DNA from: Agarophyton chilense
Lineage: Eukaryota; Rhodophyta; Florideophyceae; Gracilariales; Gracilariaceae
NCBI GenBank assembly: GCA_030374765.1
Contig: JARGXX010000040.1
Coordinates: 124,001-188,000 of the forward strand
Reading direction: 5' to 3'
Length of the DNA: 64,000 nucleotides
In this document: positions 28,691 through 39,991 of the stretch, piece by piece
How the letters are laid out: the number at the start of each line of letters is the position of its first letter
How positions within the stretch are numbered: position 1 is the first letter of the stretch
Position numbers and translations under genes: made by a program
Notes under the pieces: model-generated
Seen by the model: the letters and a program-made list of their open reading frames with translations, nothing else
The model's database searches: none
Told to the model about the DNA's origin: nothing

Positions 28691-29700
28691 TGTGTTGGAG
28701 TTTTCATGTTGGTAGCCAGGCGGCTTATAATGTGGGTTATGTCCTGTCTTGTGGAATCAGCTACATAGCGAAGCTCTCCAATTCTTTGGCGGTATGCGAA
28801 TTCTTTCTCCGGTGGCAGTGGTGCAGATTGGTCGGGTGGCTTTTTGGGGTTTGGTTCGATTTATGGGGTTTGGTTCGATTTATGGGGTTGGCTTGGGACT
28901 ACAGTGGAGAAGGTTGTGTTTTTCGAGAATTGCACGGATGGTATGAGGTTGGGAGATGTGGATGGCACAGTTCGGGAATCTTTCAATGCGCCAATTGAGA
29001 AAGAGTTTTGGTGGGCCTAGTCGTCGTATCTTGTATCTGGACCGGAGAGTGTCGTAGAGATCATCTATCATGGACTTTATTGGAGCAGCCGCTAAGAAGT
29101 CATCGATGGTCACGCTTATTATGATGGAGCCGTCCGATGTGAGGCGGAGGAAGAGGCAGGGATCGCTGTTAGTTTGAATGTAGTTTTTGCTTTTCAGGAA
29201 TGATGCTAATGCCTCGGAGTATATGTGGGAGGCAGGAGGGATACCGCACAGGTTTCCTTTGAGTATCCCAGCTCGGCCCTTGTGTTTGTAGGAACCGTCG
29301 AAGCGAGGGATTTGTCGCACGAATACAGGTGTGGAGTGTTCATATCGTTCGTGGAGGAATGCAGATGATATGTCAAACTGTTCTGGTTAAAGATGGAAAG
29401 CGGCAGCTAGACACATAATGGATCTGGTTGAGGGGCATTCAGCGGTGTAAGTTATGACGCGGTCTGGATCAAAGTGTACATGTGGGAGCATGCGGTCGCC
29501 TTGCACGTTGCATCTTGCTTTGTGTCTTGTTGTATAGCCATCATCCAATCGTTTGTAGCGGTAGTTCATTTTCAGTGGAATGGTCTTGGTTTGTGGTGGT
29601 AGTTCAAGGTTTGGAATCCATTCAGTTGTTTCGTGTTTTTCTAATGTTTCTAGTTCGCCATCATGCGCTGCAGCCCAGTGGTTTGCGTCGGTGTATCGCT
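28690..29700 (-). pseudogene. copia-3 reverse transcriptase
   Basis: Frame: DANHWAAAHDGELETLEKHE (fingers), MNYRYKRLDDGYTTRHKAR, then a TAA at about 29,387 in FHL*PEQFDISSAFLHERYE, then ISVTIDDFLAAAP, the active-site region (Asp-Asp kept, Tyr-Val replaced by Thr-Ile). After PKPTP a 19-bp tandem duplication (28,847-28,884, unit GGGGTTTGGTTCGATTTAT) shifts the frame. LRYVADSTRQDITHIISRLA continues the connection domain in the shifted frame. Confidence 0.8.
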
Positions 29701-30947
29701 TGGCTTGGTCGGTGGTTTGGGGAGGTGGCGTGTTGGGTGTGATGGTAAGAGGAATCGGTTGCGGGATGGGTGATACTGACATGAAGGCCTGTTTATTCCC
29801 TTGTGGCCGGTGGTAAAGGGCGTCGAGATGGTGGAAGTAGGGGCGGAAGTCGATAGAGCGGAGGTGCGTATATTGGTTGGTGTGGAGGTTGATAGCCAAT
29901 ATACGGGTCTGTGAGATGTTGTACATGAAACGAGCAGGATCTGTGCGGGCTTCAAATTTGGTTTTCTGTTGATGGTAGTTGGGTGTGGTGCCGAATTGTC
30001 CAAATGAAAACATGCGTGTGATTTTGGGTGTGCTTTTGTGCCAGATTTGGAAAGGTGTCTTTCCTGTGGCGTCATGGAGGGTAATGTTGTATTTATAGAC
30101 CACATCTTTCATGGCATCCTCCCAGAATGTCTCGTTGAGTTGGGAGTGGTGGAGTTCTGCTCGGGTTGCTGTCACGATGGTTTGGTTTACTCTTTCAGAG
30201 AGCGAATTCTCTTGTGGTTTATGGGGAGTGGTGGAGCTGTATTGTATGCCGTGTTGGTTGTACAATGCGTTCATTTCGTTGCTCTGAAATTCTCTGGCGT
30301 TGTCCGAGCGGTAGATGGATGGTAGTTGGCCCTGTTGAGCACTGATGTAGGCGATGGCTATAGGGGGTTGTTTGTTTGACGTAGCTGCGCTCTGGTATGA
30401 AGAATATGATGAGGAATTTACTTGCGGTGTCCAGGTAGCTTACGTAGTGTGGGTTTCCGTGGCGGGAGCGTGGTTTAAAGGGGCCACATGTATCGCTGCT
30501 TATGTATAAACCTACTGTGTAGTTGTGGTGTTGGGTTTTGTGTACAAGGGGTTTCTGTTTCGCAGTTGGGCAGGTGGAGCACGTAATAGGAGGGGGCGTA
30601 TTTCGGAAGGTTGTGGGTAGTAGGGGGACCGTTTTCGAATTGGCCATACGATGGATCTTGTTGAGGCTCATGTGGTTGAGTGTGACGTGCCAGTGGTAAT
30701 ATGAATGTGCTGTTGGATTGAGGTCGGGAGCGGGATATGTTGGTGGTATTTGGTTCAGACGCGGGGTGGTAGTTGGTCTTGGGTGTTTCTTGGATGGCAA
30801 CGCTGGGGTTTGGAGTAATATGAGCGGGTTTTTGGGGCCGGAATATGGTATGGTTTTGGGTTGTGTGGGGCGCTTGCGCCGTGTGATTGTTCGGGCGCCA
30901 GAGGCATTGGGGGATTTAATGGTATGCAGAGTATAGGAGTGGTTGTT
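29700..30947 (-). pseudogene. copia-3 integrase
   Basis: HHCC zinc domain YYHWHVTLNHMSLNKIH … ITCSTCPTAK. Core: first Asp in YISSDTCGPF, then a frameshift near 30,370, second Asp in a SDNAREF-like stretch, catalytic Glu in QENSLSERVNQTI. All three acidic residues are present. The C-terminal part (GKTPFQIWHKSTPKITRMF) is of the copia type. A TAG at about 30,948 separates it from the protease in the same frame. Confidence 0.8.
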
Positions 30948-32294
30948 CTATGAAATGGTGGCGCCTATGAGGGGCAACTGTGGTTTGTGTAAGTTTAGGA
31001 TAAAACCTTGGCGTGGAGTGAACACCACTGCGCCGTACTTCCGTGCGGTGTCATGAACGGAGAGAAGGTTGGTATGGGGCGCATTGGTTGCAACGCACGT
31101 GACTTGCAGTGGGTCATGTTTTTTGCTCAGGCGGATCTGAATTGGACCAGCATGGGTGCATGGGGGTAAGTGGTTAGCGGCGGTGCGTGTGGAAACGTTT
31201 GATATTGGTGATAATGATTGAGGGGGGGTGTGGATGTGTGTGAGGTGGGCGGCGGAGTCTAATGCGAACATACCTTCGATATCATTCTGTTCGTCGTTAC
31301 GTTGGATTGGTTGAAGGTCCAGTGCGTGCGGTGCAGGGTTGGCTAGGTAAGCCGCGTATGCCCAGTTTGGAGGCAGAGCGGGGGGGAACGGGTTCAGGTT
31401 CGGGTGGATGTAGGGGCCTTGGACGGGGTGTGGCATCGCTACGACTTGGTTGGCTTGCGGGGCACGTGACAGGGCTTCGTTCTTGAGAGGTTGTCCTGGC
31501 TGGTTGAATTTTGGATGGCATGTATCCCTGCACTGTTCATCAGTGTGGTTAGGCGGTACTCGCATGAAATGTTGGTGGAATGTACAGGGACAGAATGCTG
31601 GCTGAGGTGGTTGGCAACGTGGAGGCATTCGGGGCTGTTAGTATTGTTGAGGTGCAGCTCGGGGTTGTTGGGGAAATTGCACGGGTGTGTAAAGTGTAGA
31701 TGACAGGGGGGGCGATACGGGCGTGCTATACGACCTGAGGAGGTGGAAATGATGCAGGAGATCTTTCACGGTTGGGGGGTTGATAGCAAGGTGTTGTCGT
31801 CCGACGTCAACAATGCTGGGGTTGTACCGGAGACTGTCTATGAGTAATTCCATGGTAGTGGTTTCGTCCGTGATGTTGGGAAACTTTGAGGCGATCATTC
31901 GGGCTCTTATAGAGTTGTGATTGGATACGTAGTCATCCATAGAAATGTCCGGAGTAAGTTGCAGAGATTCTGCCTCCGATTTCAAGTACTTCTGATCTGC
32001 GGCAGTTTTTGTTTGCAGATGTTGTATTATTGCTTCGACTAGGTTTTTTGGGGTGGGGTCACTTCCTATGCTCAGGAGGTTTAGGATGTCTGGTGGAACG
32101 GTTGATAGGATGGGTGCCCTTAGTATGTGCTTTCTTTTGTTGTGTGTCTCTAACTGTGCAGGGTCAACGGGAGGGACTGGATTTTGGCGGATGTTATCAG
32201 CGGCATCAATAGTTGCTGCAGTTGATTCTAGCGCCATTTGACAGTAGAGAGGGTTGTTGCGGTCAAGTTTGGGGACATGATGTTTTGTTTCCAT
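30948..32294 (-). pseudogene. copia-3 gag and protease
   Basis: Gag starts at ATG 32,294 (METKHHVPKLDRNNPLYCQM) and contains the typical copia Gag core (DYVSNHNSIRARMIASKFPN; LIDSLRYNPSIVDV). A single in-frame TAA at 31,638-31,640, in CAA-TAC-TAA-CAG context, separates it from a Cys/His-rich part (CPCTFHQHF … CRDTCH) and the protease signature MFALDSAAHLTHI (Asp-Ser-Ala-Ala instead of Asp-Ser-Gly-Ala). The frame is otherwise open for over 440 codons, so the TAA is either a late mutation or a readthrough stop. Confidence 0.75.
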
Positions 32295-32625
32295 GGCTGA
32301 GTTATGAAATTTTGTTATGCGATCTGTAGGGATGTGTCTGTCACTATCGGTGATCAGAGCGTTTTTGTAGAGTTCAAGTATATGACCGTTGTTTGCTTTG
32401 AGAAGCTCACGGCGTTTGAGTCTGTTCGATCGAGCGGTTGAGGATTCCGTTTTAAAAGACTGTTGTGTGGCGCCGTGCTGATTTGGGGAATAGAGAAAAG
32501 TGCGTGGTGACGGTAAATAGTCGCAGGACGTGTTAAGTAAAGGAGGAAGATCGAGAGAAGAAAGGGTGTGATGACGAGAAGAGAAGAAATTGGAGTGGAG
32601 TCAGCGTATCGAGGGTTCCATAATC

Positions 32626-32731
32626 TGTGACGGACAACGGTGGTCGTTCTCTTTACTCTCGGGTGCGACGCCGGTCGGGACAATGTCTAGTGCAGTGTTG
32701 TATGTGTGTGTCGTATGTGTGCAGTCAAGCA
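32626..32731 (-). repeat. copia-3 5-prime LTR (106 bp)
   Basis: About 94% identical to the shared part of the 3-prime LTR. The minus strand after it reads GATTATGGAACCCTCG, where a primer-binding site would be; no specific tRNA is recognised. Confidence 0.8.
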
Positions 32732-32780
32732 CTGAAACAGTAAATTTCTGGTTCTCTGCTATGATATATTTTATATAGTC

Positions 32781-32789
32781 TATATAAGG
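32781..32789 (+). promoter_or_regulatory. TATA box upstream of a decayed gene
   Basis: TATATAAGG lies in a strongly A+T-rich context (32,760-32,790), 260 bases before the first open codon of the decayed gene below, with a pyrimidine-rich leader-like stretch after it. No other promoter elements are recognised. Confidence 0.35.
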
Positions 32790-33049
32790 AGAATTGTCTT
32801 CCCAACTTTTACATTTCCCCCATCACGTTCACAACCAAGAAAACTACCTTTATTTTTCATCAACATTGTTTAACATCTCTACGCTCATCTTTGACATCTG
32901 GACACCGGTCGCCGAATCAACACAACAGCAAACAAGATCAAAACAGTTTAATACGCGTCAGTAAGACTTTTTGGGACCCTCGACCTCTAGAGCTCCCAAC
33001 ATTCACAGAACTACGGATTACATATGCTAAACCTGTCGTAGAACTATAG

Positions 33050-33932
33050 ATTACAACTCATGCAGAAGCCTACCTGTCCGATGATCCAATTCAGCACAAA
33101 GTACATACACGATACTATGTCTCAGGTAACACGGCAAGAAATCTCATGCATATTGTCCGCCTCATGCAGGAAGACACGGCCTCCACACTCACCTCTTTTC
33201 GTAACTTATTTATCCTGTCCACTTGTTTGAATGATTTGAAACAAGCAATCAAATTCAACGGAAATCTTACCGGTGTGCAGCACGAGCTGGATTGATTCAG
33301 TCATAGGACGGTCTGCCCTAGTGGAAGGATCAGTATAGTTACACCTGTCCGGAATCCATATCATGGGGGAAATTTCCTCGGTTTTGAAGTCTTATCGGAT
33401 GATTTTGACACCTCCACGACTGGATCGATCAGTCGTATTCCTGCATGTAGAAAGCGTTATGTATATATCTTCGAATTCTACTACAATCCAAAAATCCTTC
33501 TTGATACCACAAAGAACTTTCATTTCTTTGGTGAAAACCTTCTCTTCGTCTATATTTTAGCCTGTAGCAAGGGTTTCAGCAGATCCGACGGACTTAACTG
33601 GGTGTTTAGAGTTATGACAGGACCAGCTGAGTGTGTGGAAAACTTGATGGATAGACAAGCTCCCAAACAGTACACTTACCAAGAGTCCAGGTTGTCCATT
33701 ATTAATACTTTTACTGGCATCAGAGAACACAACCAGTGAAATTTCATACTACTTGTCATCTGAAATCTTACGGCACCTAATCAATGGTCCACGTCTATTG
33801 AGGTTTTCCATCACCTTGTTTTTTGACAAAATGTCTCTCACTAGTGGCATAAGATTTTTTGCTGAAGCGAAAAAGAAGCATAAGCACAAAATGGCGAAGC
33901 AGAAATCCCTAACCACCCAATCTAACAGATGA
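33050..33932 (+). pseudogene. Decayed unknown gene
   Basis: The frame is open for 230 codons from 33,050 to a TGA at 33,737 with one internal TGA (33,293-33,295). A +1 shift at 33,735 continues it to 33,932. Readable pieces: AYLSDDPIQHKVHTRYYVSG, ARNLMHIVRLMQEDTASTLT, RYVYIFEFYYNPKILLDTTK, ENLLFVYILACSKGF, and a lysine-rich end (FFAEAKKKHKHKMAKQKS). Such length without stops in three joined parts argues for a once-real protein. No family is recognised. It lies between copia-3 and a copia RT fragment, so it may be host or transposon derived. Confidence 0.45.
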
Positions 33933-33951
33933 TTGAGTGAGAGGCAGATGC

Positions 33952-34700
33952 CTAAATCCTATTGAGAAGCTTTTCAAAAATTTTGCGTCTTGGTCTGCTG
34001 ACCTTATACTTTTTGTAGCTTAGCAACTTTTCCTCACCATCTACAGTGATAGTACCGTCATCGTACTGCTGAACAAGAATTCCATGAAATTTCAGTTGTG
34101 CTGGTCTGTTGACAACAGTGCCGAGGTGGTGCTCTTCAGATATTTTCCTGACCACTGCTGACATTTTCTGCCCTGACGATGCGTAAAGAATGTCATCGAC
34201 CCGCTTGACAGTCTAGATACATGTTCGGCTGTTGCTGATTCGATAGAACAGCTGTTAAAAGTAGAATAATTGCTGAAACCCTAGTCCACGAAGTACGTTG
34301 TGGCTAAGATGCTGCCACTTCGCTGCTGCACATGCAAGTCCGTGTGCGGCGGACAGAAGTAACCAGTAATGGTAATACTTTGTGTTGCATTCTCTCGCTG
34401 TGATCAGGTAGACGTCTCTCTGAGCCTCAGTCTGCAAAACGGCGCTCTTCTTATCGATTCTCGCTGGTGTCCAATTGAGGATCACTGCAGGGAAAAGCAA
34501 CATTCGAATATTCCAACCGGGGCGCGTTTGGCAGAGTCCGTATTAAGCATTTCTCTGTCTCTGTCTTTGCCCTCATGCGAGGCCATGCGGGCTTTCAGTG
34601 TAAAGCGATCATCCTCATACCTTTTCACCTTGTAGATTACATGACGAGACACATTGTTTACATTCGAAGGAACGTTTGAGACAGGGATATCTTTGACAAT
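33952..34700 (-). pseudogene. copia reverse transcriptase fragment related to copia-1
   Basis: The minus strand reads VIYKVKRYEDDRFTLKARMA, then NWTPARIDKKSAVLQTEAQR, WLLLSAAHGLACAAAKWQHL, and finally LKFHGILVQQYDDGTITVDG with KVSRPRRK. These align in order with copia-1 RT of copy 2 (LYKIK…, NICRADVNSAFLQTGEAQR, WLLLTAAYGLSNANDKWQN, GDLTIETDADDK…SRQRRK). The frames are broken, the catalytic Asp of the first motif is kept as an RIDKKSA variant, and the VDD motif is lost. It is an isolated fragment with no LTRs. Confidence 0.65.
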
Positions 34701-35223
34701 CCTCTATAAAGACTTATCTTCTTTGGCGGACGCATTTTCGGTTGCGTGAGAAGGGGGTCCCTGAGTCTGGTGAATCATGAACTACGTTGCCCTGAAGGCC
34801 TCGTAGTGATTACGAGTGACTTCCTTCAGTACTGCGAAGTTCCTGTCCCGGGAAAAGTTGCACTTCTGCTCCGTTTAGTACCTCTTTCTGCGTGAGATAT
34901 CCCTGTAATACTGCTTTTGATCTCACCAATGCACCCTAATCTCGTCTCCAACACTTGAAAATTGCTGTCCGATGGAGCAGTTTTTTTTCTGGAGACTGAT
35001 GTACTGAAGTGTGGGTATGTACGGTTTCAGTGTCAGGGTATTCGTCTAGATTGTGCTCCGTCTCCATAATTTCATATACACGGGTTCTGCCCATGCCGTA
35101 GATGGCATCCTGCACAGCGGAAGCTATGTTGCTGACGGGGCTTAAGACCCGCACAGCAGATTGTAGGGAAAAGAGAAAAACGTCAGGTAAAGATCTTACT
35201 GATTCGTAGTCTCGACAGCAAAT
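34701..35223. other. Spacer, possibly more of the copia fragment
   Basis: A minus-strand ORF at 35,154-34,936 occupies the place where the region upstream of copia RT would be, but shows no clear match. Nothing else is recognised. Confidence 0.3.
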
Positions 35224-35669
35224 TGTAACGCAATGACGGGTGGGTCAGCGTACAGGTATCGACCGGTGGTAGCGTGGTAGAGCGGGTCCTAAGATTCGAA
35301 TTCTTGACGACGGCACTCCCAGTGTACTTGGTGCAATGGGCTGGCGTTTACTGCGTAGTCTTACAGGTTGGAGCTACGGAAACGATGGCTTGAAGACCAA
35401 TTGGTGGACCGAATATACCAAAGTGGGTTATTTGGTATCCTAACGGTGCCTATTTTACTCTAAGGGAGAAGCGTCGCTCGAGCCAAGTAAATAGTACTGG
35501 CGAGGCGCTGGGATCTCCCTGATACTGTAATGCTAATCTATAACAATAATTAAAATTAATTAATAATCTCCCTGAGTCGAGCTGAGGTCGGCCAGTCGAC
35601 GTGGCGTCTGTAAGATTCCTCAGGGCCCGGTGGCTTACAGAGCTCCACCGTTATCGTCGCTCCTTAACA
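35224..35669. repeat. 446-bp LTR-like repeat, copy C (isolated)
   Basis: It has TGTAACGCAATGAC … CTCCTTAACA, and is homologous over its whole length to copies A and B but with unrelated flanks on both sides, so its ends define the unit. Left flank …GCAAAT, right flank CAAAGAG: a 4-bp CAAA repeat is possible but not convincing. Best read as a solo LTR. Confidence 0.65.
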
Positions 35670-36225
35670 CAAAGAGCACAATATAAGGCAAACCTCAGAT
35701 GCAGATTCATTGCAATGCCCTTTAGGGTTGCTTTCAGCGTGGCTGCTGAAAGCATTTATTAATAGTGCTTGAAGAGGTACTAATGATAGTTCTAGCAAGA
35801 GCAATTACTAACGAGAGGCAACCGAAAAAACTGCTGATGCCTACCATCGCATTCAAGACAGAAAAGCAGAAACAAAGTCTCATGTCCAGTATCGAGAACA
35901 GATGGCATATTCATGCCTTTGTATAATATGCACATGACAAAGCAGCACGCACTCCGTTAGCGCTGAAAGAATTTGAATACGTTGGTCATCATAGTGCGCG
36001 ATGTCGTGGAGTCGGTCGATACAACAGGGCCCTGTGAGTTGTGACGTGCAAGCGTACGGAAGTCACTTCGATATAGACAAAACAATAGAGCGGTTACGTT
36101 GAGTTTCCGTCTTCTCCAATTCATCCATGTATTCGTAAACCAGAATAGGGACATCCCCGCGTAGACTGTTCAAAGTTATCCAGTCCGTTTCCTCGTCAGA
36201 GAATCAGTGCCATTTTTGAAGTAAC
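35670..36225. other. Spacer, nothing recognised
   Basis: No supported ORF, repeat or signal. Confidence 0.3.
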
Positions 36226-37140
36226 TCAATATTCTCTTATCGGCATTTGATATTTTAGAAAACGGTCAATAACCAACAGTTCATTTTCTTGAGAGGCAAG
36301 ATAGTCCCTCAATTCTTCAGTGACTTCGAAACTTTTGTTTCGAAAGTATTTCAACCTGCAACCGTGTAACTCTTCCTTATGACCGTCACGTAAAGACTCG
36401 AAAAGGATTATGTACTCGTTTCGACATTCGAGTACGCAATATGGTCCAACCCACTTGAGTGATTGTTTTTTAGTCCGCTCACGCTGCAGTACACCCCGAA
36501 TAATGGAGTAACCCTCGGTAAATATGATTCCGTCCAAGGCGAATTGCAGCTGTCTAATGCGCTATAGTTGACCCTTTTTAATGTCGTTGAGTTCAAGAAC
36601 TCCCACTTTCTCACCAACTTTCCGGTGAATAGCAGTAAGCGGCGAGTCCTGGTTATGATCAGTAAACACCGTCAAAGACAACGGTTATCGAGTCGGTAAA
36701 TATCGGATTGTTCAAAGCATATTGTACAACTGGAAAAATACTGGGGCAACAGCTTTTCGGGAGCTGGTACTCAGAAAGAAGAGCACGAGATACGCTTCGG
36801 AGCTCTGGGCAGACTACTTCAACACTTCCATTTGACCAAGTGCAACATGCCAACGTGGAATGATGAGATGGCTTGGTCCTTTTCTTCAGAACACGAACGA
36901 CTTCGTTCTTGAAACGAGAGCCGCCTTTACAGACCCCCTGGTTAGACAGACCAAACGCTGCAAACCTGTTTATCAGAAAAGTTTCTTGCGACTTCAGCTG
37001 TGATTTCGGTCGTGGTTGTGAGCCAAAACTAATCGCTGTGATCATTTTTGACTACCAGAACATACAAAAAGCCATCCTCTCCACGTGACATGTAGCAAAA
37101 GTCGAAGTAAAACAATTCATTAGGTTGTAGACATGCAGTT
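36226..37140 (-). pseudogene. Gypsy integrase fragment, third relative of the A/B element
   Basis: The minus strand reads WSNGSVEVVCPELRSVSRAL, LLSEYQLPK, VVQYALNN, then LKWVGPYCVLECRNEY, HGCRLKYFRNKSFEVTEELR and ASQENELLVIDRF. This parallels the integrase end of copies A and B (RWLKFFRNKNFQITKELLN, YYQENELLVF) but at lower identity, so it is a separate element. The catalytic Glu is kept. It ends before a chromodomain. Confidence 0.65.
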
Positions 37141-37749
37141 TGTGAGATTAAAGCAACAAACTGGGAAAAGTGATTGATTCGAATCCACATTAAATACGTT
37201 TTTCTACATGTGCATTACGAAAATGCCGACAGGTTTTTAAATGCTCACCACATGAAATCTAGGCTTAACTAGAATTCCGAAAACACGGAAACATTGTTCA
37301 GCAGGGCATTTCATTCCCTCATATGAACTATCCGGGTTTAGTAGAGAAACACAACCGTTTCTCAGCTGCCTCAACTCTGAGCACATTCGGAAGCAGCATA
37401 TTCTAAGCTGTAATCGGGTGCGAGTCTTCTTTCTCTCTCACCAATTGTGGATTGGACTTGTACCCAGAAGTTCAAATATGTACTTTGAACTTTTTCTTAT
37501 GCACGGGGCCCTCTCTTTCTGTATCTTTCGAAAGAACATATCATCTTTAACCGCTGCACCTTTTGAACAGTCGAGATTGAAATTCTGGCAACAAAAAACC
37601 TGTTTCGCTTGGTGATACTTGTTTTCCTTTCCTAGCACACCCCAACATCCTTTTTATCGGTACTCTCAACGCATATTCGAAGGCTAGCGTGAAGACAAAG
37701 AAGCGGAGGAGGCGAATCATGTCTCAGAGCCAAGATCTTTCGAAAGCTC
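37141..37749. other. Flank of copy 2
   Basis: 37,210-37,285 resembles 3,300-3,390 (shared TTCCGAAAACAC and nearby blocks). About 465 bases after it have no partner in copy 1. No gene is supported. Confidence 0.35.
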
Positions 37750-37840
37750 AATACGTGATCCAAGTGAAGTTACATGCCTATTCTTTCCGTTTCAATCTAC
37801 GCACCTGATGACCTGCTACCCCGTACAGAGAGGCTATTAG

Positions 37841-38229
37841 TTGTTCAGAAAAGTCCAACATATAGACATCTTTTGTTTTAGTGGAAAGGATGGAATGTCG
37901 TGCGTATCAAATACGTAATTCAGTAGGGCGTACTCTTTTCCGTGCACCCGCCATCAGCATTACACAGAACGTGACATAGAAAATCGATCCATCACTACGA
38001 ATTCACGCCATTTGGTTGAATCACTGGACTATGGAATGATACTTTCTAGAGATTCCCATTTCGGAACAAAACTCTGCGGCACGAATTCATTGGAATGCCA
38101 TACCACAGGAAAAAAATTTGCAACTAAAATTGGAGACGAGAGAAATCAATGACTGCACTATCAGCCTACAGGAACAAACGACCCAAAACAATTCACGACA
38201 CCAAAGCCCCGTAGAACAGCAGAATTAAC
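37841..38229 (+). pseudogene. Broken partner of the 3486-3869 ORF
   Basis: About 90% identical at the DNA level. The frame is lost after about 45 codons through a one-base change in length near 37,970 and further stops. It shows that the copy 1 frame is not under clear constraint. Confidence 0.4.
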
Positions 38230-39417
38230 ATCTCAGATAAATTCCAGACACTCTGAGAAGGCCAGTGAACTTAAATCTGGCGCGAAGTAGTTCGAAATAG
38301 AGTAAATCAACAAGTTCGACACTTTCTTGAAGTCTTCAATGATGAGATGGTATTAATTTTGACATGTGACTTTGTCTATTTCGAAACTTCTTGCATACTG
38401 CTTAAAAATGTCTCTCTGTTTCATGACAGCAGGTGATAATTAATTCGCTTTCTTGATGAATCGTGTCTATGTTTAAATTAATGAAAATCCGTAGGAAATG
38501 TAATATTACACTTCCCAAACGGAGCTGAAAGGACACCATGGTCCAAAATAGTTGCTGCTACGCCCACGCTTTGTACTACTCGTCGGTAAACCTCAGACTT
38601 GCGCCTGCAAAACTGTCAACGTCTGTCAGAATTAAGTGGGCTTTGGGAGTTGATGACAACAGAGATCTAAAAAGTAGAAGTCATAATATCAGAACTCAAA
38701 TGCTAGGTCTTCTCCTTCCGAGCAGGAGTTCAAACTGCTCTTCAATCAAAGTTTTCCTTCTTTGAGTCGGGGCGCTTTCGAGCACTTCATATGTGTCTAT
38801 CAAGCACTAGATTCCGTCTCCCGCCCACTCGGTTCAATGCAGGAAGCGCAATTCCATTTTGGACATATGCGACTTCAGCTTGTTCAAGAATTTCTGTCTC
38901 GTGTAAAAGATCGTCAGGAAAGTGATCAATAACTTCGTTGGCGATGAAATGGCTATCAAACTGCGTATGAGATCTTGAGGCATGCTATGAAGAACTTTGG
39001 TGTTCTCGACGTGTCGCGATTCGCGCTCGTCGCACCTGACGCAAAAGGATGGGCACCAAGAGAAGTTCCCCGCTGTGTCTGATGCCCCCAGACACTTTGA
39101 CAAACTCTGGTATTCTTTACTATATAGTAGTCTCTGGTGCTCTAAGACCAGCTCGTCGCTTGCGTTTCTAGATTTTCTATGATGCGTGCGCTGCGTAGGT
39201 TTCGCTGTCGTCCAGCAGCTGTCTACTTCGAGGTCCTATGCAGTCCGAGCGCCCGCATCTCACTCCCGACTGCAGTCCACTTTGGGCTGAAGTTGCGCTA
39301 TTTCATCCCAGTTTCGCAGCACTCTGCTTTGGGGTGCACCTACGCATCCCAGATGTGCTCGTGGGTGGTCAACAGTCCTCCTATGACCAAATTTTCGAAA
39401 GGAATATGGAAGATTGG

Positions 39418-39876
39418 TCATAAAAAGTTGACTGGTCTCTTTTGTCGTGTTGTACCGTCCTTCCTGACTTGTTCCAGATATTCTTCTACCAAGTTTGGTA
39501 CATCGCGCTGTAGCCTTTCCAATGGGACCCAGTAAGTTTCGTTGTCTTCAAAGCCTTTCCATTTGACCAAGATGTCCAATATGCCGTCTTCCTTTCTGAT
39601 ATTCTGGAAATCATCGAACACTAGTAGCTCGTTTTCTTGATAATAGAGGTGATTTAGAAGTTCTTTGGTGATTTGAAAATTCTTGTTCCGGAAAAACTTT
39701 AACCACCGGCCGTGCACTAGTTCCTTCTTTTCTGAAAGCAACTGTTCAACTTCGAATATGTATTCACCATTGCAGGTTGTCACTCGATATGGAACTGTCC
39801 AGTGTAGCGAGAGTTTCCTTTTAACTTTCTTCTGTAGCAATTCTTTCAACACAAAGTCGTTCTCAGAAAATTTCAC
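39418..39876 (-). pseudogene. Gypsy integrase C-terminus with intact chromodomain, copy B
   Basis: The frame is 152 codons. It begins with KFSENDFVLKELLQKKVKRK, then SLHWTVPYRV, and ends with a chromodomain: ILVKWKGFEDNETYWVPLER, LQRDVPNLVEEYL. The Trp/Tyr cage-type positions and the final helix are present, so this domain is complete, unlike copy A. Chromodomains on integrases direct insertion towards marked chromatin (family knowledge). The element as a whole is dead. Confidence 0.75.
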
Positions 39877-39991
39877 GTTCCGTACTCCCGTTTTCCTCTT
39901 GGGTGATTCTACCGCTGCTTTTCGTTTCCCCTTAGAATCTATGGCGACTTTTCCGGTGCATGAGCTTTATTGCTTCTCTACACCGGTTGAA

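Larger units (their letters stand above)
27957..32731 (-). mobile_element. copia-3, decayed Ty1/copia retrotransposon
   Basis: LTRs at 27,957-28,108 and 32,626-32,731 both run TGTGACGGAC … AGCA (TG…CA). Flanks are CTGAC on the left and CTGAA on the right, a probable 5-bp target duplication with one change. The minus-strand tract GCAGGGAAA abuts the 3-prime LTR as a PPT. Domain order gag, protease, integrase, RT, RNase H. It is in one main frame with a few stops and three frameshifts, so less decayed than copia-1. It belongs to a different copia lineage from copia-1 (RT motif TIDDFL rather than IVDDLN). Confidence 0.88.

Noticed and set aside
29482..30325. Plus-strand ORFs across copia-3 as genes
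   Set aside because: They are shadows of the minus-strand integrase and RT frames; composition bias (G/T-rich on plus) keeps them open.
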